DNA of 7,071 nucleotides. Source: Ignavibacteria bacterium (GTDB taxonomy: Bacteria > Bacteroidota > Ignavibacteria > Tepidaquicellales > Tepidaquicellaceae). The position numbers and the translations under genes were made by a program. The notes below the pieces were generated by a model. It ran no database searches, was not told where the DNA came from, and saw only the letters and a list, made by a program, of their open reading frames with translations. Shown one piece after another: positions 1 through 5,400 of this stretch (within the stretch, counting starts at the first letter, position 1; the number at the start of each line of letters is the position of its first letter). The DNA lies in the NCBI GenBank assembly GCA_018058125.1, contig JAGPCH010000070.1:1-7071 (forward strand). Direction: 5' to 3'.

Positions 1-1
1 G

Positions 2-271
2 ATCGATGGATATGATCTTTTTCAGAATATTCCAAACCCGTTCAATCCGGAGACAGTGATTAGTTATAATATTCCCGAATCGGGAAATGTACTGATGAAA
101 GTATATAATATGCAGGGCAGGGAAGTTGCGACTCTCATTAATGAAAATCAGGGAAAAGGAAATTATTCCAGGACCTTTAACGCAGGATATTTATCAAGCG
201 GCGTATATTTTTATTCACTAATCGCAAACGGAAAATTTGTCGGTTCGAAGAGAATGCTTTTACTGAAATAA
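2..271 (+). CDS. C-terminal end of a secreted protein with a T9SS type A sorting domain (5' truncated)
   Basis: The frame is open from base 2 to the TAA at 269-271, giving 89 residues whose N-terminal part lies outside the window. There is an ATG at 56, but the diagnostic motif lies upstream of it: FQNIPNPFNPETVISY starts near base 23. The ATG is therefore an internal Met and not the start. The segment is a complete sorting domain of the Por/FlgD-like type: the NPFNP turn, an MKVYNMQGREVATL strand pair, a GVYFYSL strand, and the terminal SKRMLLLK. In this family the domain routes cargo through the type IX secretion system across the outer membrane and is then removed or used for surface attachment. 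The passenger domain, and so the function, cannot be seen. A stem-loop terminator begins 15 bases after the stop, so this gene ends its own transcript. Confidence 0.9.
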   Translation: MDGYDLFQNIPNPFNPETVISYNIPESGNVLMKVYNMQGREVATLINENQGKGNYSRTFNAGYLSSGVYFYSLIANGKFVGSKRMLLLK

Positions 272-285
272 AATTTTTATTTTTT

Positions 286-326
286 AAGCGGATCATAATC
301 TAAAGAAATTGCATTGTGATTCGCTT
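286..326 (+). terminator. Rho-independent-type terminator hairpin
   Basis: Arms AAGCGGATCATAAT (286-299) and ATTGTGATTCGCTT (313-326) form a 14-bp stem with a 13-nt loop, followed by TTATTTT. Two of the pairs (291/321 and 296/316) are G·U wobbles in + strand RNA. In the opposite transcript they would be C·A mismatches, so the stem is best formed by the + strand message. It sits 15 bases after the upstream stop and 126 bases before the next start. The stem is only modestly GC-rich and the T tract is interrupted, so termination strength is uncertain. Confidence 0.7.
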
Positions 327-435
327 TTATTTTAAATGTATGTATTTAATGTAAGTTCAAACAGAATTTCAAATTAATTGAATTTCATTTTCACTCTAAA
401 TGCCTTAACTTTACACACTTTTTATAAACATTTGT

Positions 436-441
436 AAAGGA
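436..441 (+). promoter_or_regulatory. Possible Shine-Dalgarno that favours the start at 452
   Basis: AAAGGA lies 10 bases before the ATG at 452 and 22 bases before the alternative in-frame ATG at 464. If it is used, it supports the upstream start. It is a weak match with long spacing, and most genes in this window lack a recognisable Shine-Dalgarno, so it may be chance. Confidence 0.4.
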
Positions 442-451
442 AAAATTAAAT

Positions 452-2218
452 ATGATTTACCAGATGTCCTTAATATTTCCCCGGGCATTTTTAAAAAAAT
501 GTTTTTCTCGTATTGGTTATTTCACATTATTTATTTGCTTCTTTTTGCCAAAAAATAATGCTGAGGCTCAATATTATATTGAACCTGCTTTTCCTTTATT
601 ACAGCCATTTGCTACGCCTGTTACAGTAACACATTCCAATGACAGTACAAACCGGCTTTTTGCCGCTCAGTTAAAAGGAATAATTTATGTATTTGAAAAT
701 TCCCCGACTGTAAATTCCAGAAAAGTTTTTCTTAATATTGGCAGCAAACTTATCAATACGGGAGCGCAGGAAGGTCTTCTCGGACTTGCATTCCATCCGG
801 ATTTCAGAAACAATCCTTACTTTTTTGTTCATTATATATTTGACAGCGTTGGCAGTCCGGTGCGCAAGTGGATAAAGGTATCGAGATTTACTGTAAGTCC
901 GTCAAATCCGGATTCGGCTTTATTTGATTCGGAAAGAAATCTCTTTACTATACCTCTTCCCGACAGAAATCATAACGGCGGTCAGCTTGCTTTCGGTCCG
1001 GACGGAAATTTATATATTTCACTCGGCGACGGATATGCGGGCGGAGACGTTTCTCAGGATAAGACACAATTGCTGGGGAAAATTCTGAGAGTCAATCCTG
1101 ATTCTGTATCAGGTAATCTTAATTATTCAATTCCTTCTGATAATCCATTTTATGGAAATACATTCGGCTGGAGGAAAGAAATTTATGCCTACGGTTTGAG
1201 GAATCCATGGAAATTCAGCTTTGATGAGGAAAGCGGCAGAGCCTGGCTGGGCGACGTCGGGCAGTTCAGATATGAAGAAATAAATATTTTAGAAAGCGGA
1301 AAGAATTACGGTTGGAATAAGATGGAAGGCAATCATTGTTACCCGGATACTACATTGTGCGATACTGCCGGGAGGGGATTTACATTACCTGCCTGGGAAT
1401 ATACTCATGATAATGTTATGCTTCCGTATGCAGTTATCTGCGGCAGCGTTTACAGAGGAAAGTTGCTTCCTCAGCTCACCGGTAAATTGATTTTCGGGGA
1501 TTTTTCTCAGGGGAATATTCAGGCACTTTCTTACGATAGTATAAATTATGCCACTGATGAAATTCTATTGGATACCAATTTGAGTTTTACATCTTTTGAT
1601 ACGGATCAAAATAATGAACCGCTTATTGTACAATACTCCGCCAGTAATGCAAGAATATTCAGACTCCGGTCTTCAAGTCCTGTTGTTCTTGATCTTAATG
1701 TGATTGTAGAAGGTTATTTCTCTGAAAGTGCAAATTCTCTTAATGTCCGGGACACAATCACTGTATTTCTTCATAATACTGTTTATCCTTATCATATAAT
1801 TGATTCTGCCAGCGCAGTCATTGATTCTACTGACTTTAGCGGAAGATTTATTTTTAATAATACTCAAAACGGTCTTTACTACTTAAGGATAAAAAACAGG
1901 AACGTTTTAGAAACATGGAGCAGCGAAGGCGGAGTATATCTTGCAAAAGGAATAAATAATTCATACGATTTTACAGACAGCGAAAACAAAGCGTTAGGGT
2001 TCAGGACAAAACTCATAGGGTCGAAATACTGTCTTATAAGCGGTGATGTCAATCAGGACGGCGTGATCAATGCTATTGACAGAGCTGCCTTGGTTTCGGC
2101 TATGAACTACTCTTCTGAAAATTCGAATAATGATCTTGATGGTAACGGAATCGTGGATTTCCGGGACAGGGATTTGCTGATTGAGAATATCGGTAAAACA
2201 AAGAAAATGCCGGAATAA
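452..2218 (+). CDS. Secreted PQQ-dependent sugar dehydrogenase-like (GSDH) protein with C-terminal dockerin
   Basis: This 588-residue exported protein has three parts. A signal peptide covers about 1-40: basic FLKK, a hydrophobic core YFTLFICFFLP, and a cut probably after AEAQ. A six-bladed GSDH propeller covers about 45-408. It includes GAQEGLLGLAFHPDF (Q106), DRNHNGGQLAFGPDG (H174), SLGDGYAGGD, GLRNPWKFSFD (R250) and NYGWNKMEG. By my by-eye alignment, Q106, H174 and R250 match the substrate- and PQQ-contacting Gln, catalytic His and Arg of soluble glucose dehydrogenase. C296 and C303 may form a disulfide. A beta-sandwich of about 411-525 contains an LETWS motif. A dockerin follows at about 529-582, with two calcium loops starting at D532 (DVNQDGVINAID) and D561 (DLDGNGIVDFRD). 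The likely role is oxidation of an aldose with PQQ at the cell surface or outside the cell, but the substrate is unknown. There is no T9SS sorting domain, unlike both neighbouring secreted proteins. The next gene starts 26 bases downstream, so co-transcription is likely. An in-frame ATG at 464 would shorten the N-terminus by four residues. Confidence 0.88.
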   Translation: MIYQMSLIFPRAFLKKCFSRIGYFTLFICFFLPKNNAEAQYYIEPAFPLLQPFATPVTVTHSNDSTNRLFAAQLKGIIYVFENSPTVNSRKVFLNIGSKLINTGAQEGLLGLAFHPDFRNNPYFFVHYIFDSVGSPVRKWIKVSRFTVSPSNPDSALFDSERNLFTIPLPDRNHNGGQLAFGPDGNLYISLGDGYAGGDVSQDKTQLLGKILRVNPDSVSGNLNYSIPSDNPFYGNTFGWRKEIYAYGLRNPWKFSFDEESGRAWLGDVGQFRYEEINILESGKNYGWNKMEGNHCYPDTTLCDTAGRGFTLPAWEYTHDNVMLPYAVICGSVYRGKLLPQLTGKLIFGDFSQGNIQALSYDSINYATDEILLDTNLSFTSFDTDQNNEPLIVQYSASNARIFRLRSSSPVVLDLNVIVEGYFSESANSLNVRDTITVFLHNTVYPYHIIDSASAVIDSTDFSGRFIFNNTQNGLYYLRIKNRNVLETWSSEGGVYLAKGINNSYDFTDSENKALGFRTKLIGSKYCLISGDVNQDGVINAIDRAALVSAMNYSSENSNNDLDGNGIVDFRDRDLLIENIGKTKKMPE

Positions 2219-2244
2219 ATAAAATAATCTTTCACAGCAAAAAA

Positions 2245-3333
2245 ATGATTTTAAAAAATATAATATTGACCTTTCTGATATTGATTTTAACATCAGATCT
2301 GTACTCACAATCGGGAAAATTTTTTATCCATCAGACCAATGACGGCACTGTGATAGATGTCAGTGTGTATGTAAAAAGTAACTCAGGTCCTGACTGGAGC
2401 ATTGGCTTTGCCAGTCTGGTATTTTTCTATAATAAGAATGCAATGATTAACCCAAGGGAAATTGCAGAAGGCAACTGGGATGACAGCCTGAATGCTGAAT
2501 ACGGAGACCAGTTTTTTACATTATATGATGACGGTAATTCGGTCTCGCTCGAGATCGGACTTGATTCGATTCCGGCAGAAGGCACTATGGTAGCTGTAGA
2601 TTCAGCACTTGTAGGTACAGTCAGATTTGATATCCTTGATTCACTGCAGAGAAATGACATTAGCTGGAATCTGAACTATTGTGCAGTGTTTGATAATACC
2701 GGGGAAGATATTACAGCAAATCTGATCTTTACAGATCCTGAGAATGTTCTCCTGCCCGTTGAACTTGCAAATTTTTATTCTATTATTAACAGAAATGAAG
2801 TTGAGTTGCTTTGGAGTACAACTAAAGAGATAAATAATGCCGGATTTGAAATTGAAAGAAAATATTCAGGCAGTGAAAACTGGACTGTATCCGGAAATGT
2901 TATCGGCAAAGGAAACTCATTAGAAATAACTGATTACACTTTTAAAGAAAAAAATCTTCAGCCGGGGAAATATCTTTACAGACTAAAACAAACCGACTTC
3001 AACGGAAATTTTGAATATTTCGAACTTTTGCAGACAGTAGCAATTGGCATCCCAACGACAAATTTCCTTTCTCAGAATTATCCGAACCCATTTAATCCGA
3101 ATTCAATCATATCTTACGAAATTGGATCAGGATCAAAAAATAAGATAAATGTCAGATTGGCTGTTTATAACTCACTTGGAAAAGAAATCACAACTTTATA
3201 TAAAGGAGAACAGGATCCGGGATATTATAAGGTTAATTTTAACGGATCGGATTTTCCGAGCGGTACTTACATATATGTCCTTGAAGCTGACGGAGTTATC
3301 ATAGATTCGAAACGAATGATCCTTATCAAATAA
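2245..3333 (+). CDS. T9SS-sorted exported protein with a possible cohesin-like N-terminal domain
   Basis: This 362-residue protein starts with a clear signal peptide (ILKNIILTFLILILTSDLYSQ, cut near residue 22). Residues about 25-165 form a beta-rich domain: VIDVSVYVKSN, a hydrophobic strand FASLVFFYNKNAM, then DGNSVSLEIGLDS, LVGTVRFDIL, and a late CAVFDNTGEDIT. This order of strands recalls cohesin or related carbohydrate-module beta-sandwiches, but I cannot assign the family by eye. Residues about 170-268 are the Fn3-like module common in Bacteroidota secreted proteins (VELLWSTTKEINNAGFEIER ... YRLKQTDFNGNFEY). Residues about 276-362 are a T9SS type A sorting domain (QNYPNPFNPNSIISYEI ... 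SKRMILIK). The protein should be secreted by T9SS and kept at the surface or released. There is no catalytic signature. It lies 26 bases after the dockerin gene and is probably in the same transcript, so it could be that gene's binding partner or surface anchor; this is inference. No Shine-Dalgarno is seen; the leader is A-rich. Confidence 0.85.
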   Translation: MILKNIILTFLILILTSDLYSQSGKFFIHQTNDGTVIDVSVYVKSNSGPDWSIGFASLVFFYNKNAMINPREIAEGNWDDSLNAEYGDQFFTLYDDGNSVSLEIGLDSIPAEGTMVAVDSALVGTVRFDILDSLQRNDISWNLNYCAVFDNTGEDITANLIFTDPENVLLPVELANFYSIINRNEVELLWSTTKEINNAGFEIERKYSGSENWTVSGNVIGKGNSLEITDYTFKEKNLQPGKYLYRLKQTDFNGNFEYFELLQTVAIGIPTTNFLSQNYPNPFNPNSIISYEIGSGSKNKINVRLAVYNSLGKEITTLYKGEQDPGYYKVNFNGSDFPSGTYIYVLEADGVIIDSKRMILIK

Positions 3334-3340
3334 ACTATTT

Positions 3341-3458
3341 TAAACTATGAAATGTATTGATATTAATGACAAGCAGGATTATTATTTTTTTACGAGAACT
3401 TAAAGGATTCGTTTTTTTATTCAGATATACCATTTAATTCATCCAACATCATAGTTTA
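3341..3458. repeat. Ten-base inverted repeat spanning the spacer after the T9SS gene
   Basis: TAAACTATGA (3341-3350) and TCATAGTTTA (3449-3458) are exact reverse complements separated by 98 bases. The core TAAACTAT also occurs directly at 3331-3338, overlapping the stop codon, and at 3538-3545, just before the peroxiredoxin start. The arms are AT-rich and the loop is long, so this may be chance. There is no GC-rich stem that would make a standard terminator. Otherwise, no gene is visible in the 220-base spacer 3334-3553. Confidence 0.35.
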
Positions 3459-3482
3459 CTTTGCCTGCCGTACAGTATATCG

Positions 3483-3498
3483 GATTGTTAATACAATC
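3483..3498. promoter_or_regulatory. Palindrome upstream of the peroxiredoxin, possible operator or leader stem
   Basis: GATTGT-TAAT-ACAATC has perfect 6-base arms around a 4-base centre, ending 55 bases before the peroxiredoxin ATG. In RNA it could form a small stem-loop, with one extra G·U pair. As DNA it could be a site for a dimeric repressor. It does not match the PerR or Fur boxes I know. Its position fits regulation of the peroxiredoxin, but nothing else supports that. Confidence 0.28.
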
Positions 3499-3553
3499 TC
3501 AAATGATTATCTTAAATGCTTAATATTTTATAAAAACTAAACTATATAAAAAC

Positions 3554-4036
3554 ATGTCAATCAACATTGGTGAAAAAGCGCCTGATTTTACATTAACATC
3601 ATTTACACCTTCAGCAGAACCTGTAGACTATTCATTAAGCGATTATGCTGGAAAGAAAAATGTCCTGCTTATTTTTTTTCCGCAGGCATTCACAGGAGTC
3701 TGTACAGATGAAATGTGTACAATTTCCGAAGATTTCGGAAAACTTGAAGGAGATGATCTTGAAGTATTCGGTATCAGCGTTGACGGAACATTTGTACAGA
3801 AAGCATTTGCTAAAGCAAATAATTTAAAAACAATTCTTTTAAGTGATTTTAACAGGGAAGTAATAAATAAATACGATGTTGTACAGTCGTTATTTACGCA
3901 CGGAATGAAGAACACATCTCAAAGAGCTGTAGTATTAATTGGTAAAGACGGTAATGTTAAATATACTGAAGTCACTGAAAATCCGGGTGTACAGGTTAAT
4001 TTTGATAAAATAAAAGAAGCTATTAAAAGCCTTTAA
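3554..4036 (+). CDS. Peroxiredoxin (AhpC/TSA family, AhpE-like)
   Basis: This 160-residue cytoplasmic thiol peroxidase has no signal peptide. It should reduce hydrogen peroxide or organic hydroperoxides with a thiol donor. The thioredoxin-like fold opens with GEKAPDFTL, and the peroxidatic site is FFPQAFTGVCTDEMC. That gives the family's Pro43, Thr47 and peroxidatic Cys50, with Arg124 in NTSQRAVVLIG as the usual fourth active-site residue. A second cysteine, Cys55, lies five residues after Cys50, which is seen in the AhpE/PrxQ-type relatives; whether it resolves the disulfide is not clear from sequence. The length is normal for a short peroxiredoxin. It stands 220 bases after the secretome pair and 74 bases before ribF, so it is probably transcribed from its own promoter, though none is evident. 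No Shine-Dalgarno is visible. Confidence 0.93.
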   Translation: MSINIGEKAPDFTLTSFTPSAEPVDYSLSDYAGKKNVLLIFFPQAFTGVCTDEMCTISEDFGKLEGDDLEVFGISVDGTFVQKAFAKANNLKTILLSDFNREVINKYDVVQSLFTHGMKNTSQRAVVLIGKDGNVKYTEVTENPGVQVNFDKIKEAIKSL

Positions 4037-4039
4037 ATA

Positions 4040-4054
4040 TATTTCCGGGAAATA
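4040..4054. promoter_or_regulatory. Short perfect palindrome between peroxiredoxin and ribF
   Basis: TATTTCC-G-GGAAATA is a 15-base palindrome with 7-base arms around one centre base, starting 4 bases after the peroxiredoxin stop. The centre is too tight for a full stem; an RNA hairpin would have to open the inner pairs and has no T tract after it, so it is a poor terminator. A protein-binding site is possible. The remainder of the 74-base spacer shows no FMN riboswitch and no clear promoter. Confidence 0.25.
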
Positions 4055-4110
4055 GAAATCAATCATAAATTTCACAGTTAAATTTTAAATTCTTTGATAA
4101 TTAAGCGTAA

Positions 4111-5058
4111 ATGAAAATTGTAAAGGATTTGGATGAAATTGTTTATGATAAGAAAAGCGCTGTTACTGTCGGAACATTTGACGGTGTTCACTGCGGACAC
4201 AAGGAAATTATAAGGAAGCTGAATGCTGTAAAGGATTCGAAAGGGTTGCGATCTGTAATAGTAACATTTGATCCGCATCCTCAGATTGTACTGAGAAACA
4301 GAAGTCATGACATTAAGATACTTTCTACTCTGAGCGAAAAGCTTGAGATTTTCAAAGAACTGAATATTGATCTTGTTTATGTGATCAATTTCACTAAAGA
4401 ATTTTCACAGACTCCTGCAGAAAGGTTTTATAAAGATTATCTGATAGAAAAAATCGGCATGACCGATCTAATACTCGGATATGATCACATGTTTGGAAAG
4501 AACCGTGAAGGCAACTTTGACACATTGAAAGAGCTTTCCGGAAAATATGATTTCACAGTTGATAAAGTTGAAGAATACAAACCTGACGGAGAGCATATCA
4601 GCAGCACCGTTATCAGAAATTTACTCGAAGAGGGTAATGTGGAAAAAGCGGAAAGATTGCTGGGCAGATATTATTCTTTGGAAGGGATTGTGGTAAAAGG
4701 AAAAAAGCTCGGAAGAGAGATCGGATTTCCTACTGCGAATATTCAGATAGATGATGAATTTAAACTTATCCCGAAGACCGGCATTTATGCAACTGAAGTA
4801 TTTCTTGGGAATGAGAAGTTTTACGGAATGATGAACATCGGGACAAATCCTACAGTAACTGATGATAAATCAATTAAAATTGAAGTGAACATTTTTGATT
4901 TTAATAAAGATGTTTACGGAGAAAAGATCAGGGTAAATCTGACAAATTATATCAGAGAAGAAAAGAAATTTAAATCACTGGATGAGTTAATGGAAAACAT
5001 TACCGGTGATAAAGAAGAGATATTAAAATTAAAAAATAAAAGTAAAATAAATCAATAA
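4111..5058 (+). CDS. ribF: Bifunctional riboflavin kinase / FMN adenylyltransferase (FAD synthetase)
   Basis: This 315-residue protein has the usual full length for RibF. It phosphorylates riboflavin to FMN and adenylates FMN to FAD in the cytoplasm. The N-terminal nucleotidyltransferase half (about 15-175) shows GTFDGVHCGH (21-30, HxGH-type ATP site), TFDPHP (52-57), GYDHMFGKNREG (123-134) and SSTVIR (164-169). The C-terminal kinase half (about 183-310) shows GREIGFPTAN (201-210, nucleotide and Mg binding), TGIYAT, MNIGTNPTV, and EVNIFDFNKDVYG with Glu258 at the expected catalytic position. The ATG at 4111 places the catalytic motif at the normal distance. rpsO starts 19 bases after the stop, so ribF, rpsO and pnp are likely one operon, as in many bacteria. 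truB, the common upstream neighbour, is absent; a peroxiredoxin lies there instead. Confidence 0.96.
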   Translation: MKIVKDLDEIVYDKKSAVTVGTFDGVHCGHKEIIRKLNAVKDSKGLRSVIVTFDPHPQIVLRNRSHDIKILSTLSEKLEIFKELNIDLVYVINFTKEFSQTPAERFYKDYLIEKIGMTDLILGYDHMFGKNREGNFDTLKELSGKYDFTVDKVEEYKPDGEHISSTVIRNLLEEGNVEKAERLLGRYYSLEGIVVKGKKLGREIGFPTANIQIDDEFKLIPKTGIYATEVFLGNEKFYGMMNIGTNPTVTDDKSIKIEVNIFDFNKDVYGEKIRVNLTNYIREEKKFKSLDELMENITGDKEEILKLKNKSKINQ

Positions 5059-5077
5059 TTAACATTAACAAAAGAAA

Positions 5078-5350
5078 ATGCCTTTAACAAAAGAACAAAA
5101 ACAAGAAATAGTAACAAGATTCGGCGATAATGATATGGACTCAGGAAAACCTGAAGTTCAGGTCGCGATTCTGACCAAGAGAATAAATGATCTCTCAGCT
5201 TTGCACTTCAGCAAATTCAAAAAAGACAATCATTCGAGAAGAGGATTACTTCAGATGGTAGGAAAGAGAAGAAAGCTTTTGAGGTATCTTGAGAAATCCG
5301 ATGTTGCAAGATACAGAAAGATCATCAAGGAATTAGAGATCAGAAAGTAA
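5078..5350 (+). CDS. rpsO: 30S ribosomal protein S15
   Basis: This 90-residue protein has the standard length for S15, a primary 16S rRNA-binding protein of the small-subunit platform that helps form the S6/S18 site and an intersubunit bridge. The diagnostic block is [22 protein letters not shown] (50-71 by position), preceded by [17 protein letters not shown] and followed by the terminal helix [14 protein letters not shown]. The leader from ribF is only 19 bases, A-rich and without a Shine-Dalgarno. The pseudoknot-type autoregulatory leader known from other species cannot be recognised in such a short gap, though it could extend into the ribF end. pnp follows after 50 bases, the classic rpsO-pnp order. 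Confidence 0.98.
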   Translation: MPLTKEQKQEIVTRFGDNDMDSGKPEVQVAILTKRINDLSALHFSKFKKDNHSRRGLLQMVGKRRKLLRYLEKSDVARYRKIIKELEIRK

Positions 5351-5385
5351 TATTAACGATTTAATGAAATTTAACAAAAACGAAA

Positions 5386-5397
5386 GAGAGTAGAGAG
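5386..5397 (+). promoter_or_regulatory. Purine-rich ribosome binding site of pnp
   Basis: GAGAG occurs twice, at 5386-5390 and 5393-5397, ending 10 and 3 bases before the ATG at 5401. The first copy is at a workable distance for a Shine-Dalgarno of the GAG type. It stands out because most other starts here have A-rich leaders without such a motif. It supports the start at 5401, where homology to PNPase also begins. Confidence 0.5.
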
Positions 5398-5400
5398 TAA

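Noticed and set aside
56..58. ATG at 56 as the start of a small 71-residue protein
   Set aside because: The NPFNP sorting motif lies upstream in the same frame, so this is an internal codon of a larger truncated gene.
364..387. Direct repeat GAATTTCA at 364 and 380, 16 bases apart
   Set aside because: It is short and AT-rich, with no further copies; it is easily explained by base composition.
400..451. Promoter of the dehydrogenase gene (TTTACA, TATAAA and TTTG-like boxes)
   Set aside because: The boxes do not fit sigma-70 spacing or the Bacteroidota TTTG/TAnnTTTG pattern; no reliable call is possible.
1673..2308. Reverse-strand open frames at 1673-1867 and 1994-2308
   Set aside because: They lie opposite the well-supported GSDH-dockerin gene, have no recognisable domain, and their composition looks like antisense of coding sequence.
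3392..3418. Terminator at ACGAGAAC...TTCGTTTTTTT after the T9SS gene
   Set aside because: The T tract is good, but the stem is only four Watson-Crick pairs (ACGA/TCGT) with a 13-base loop, too weak to call.
4037..4110. FMN riboswitch before ribF
   Set aside because: The 74-base spacer is too short and lacks the conserved FMN aptamer sequence.
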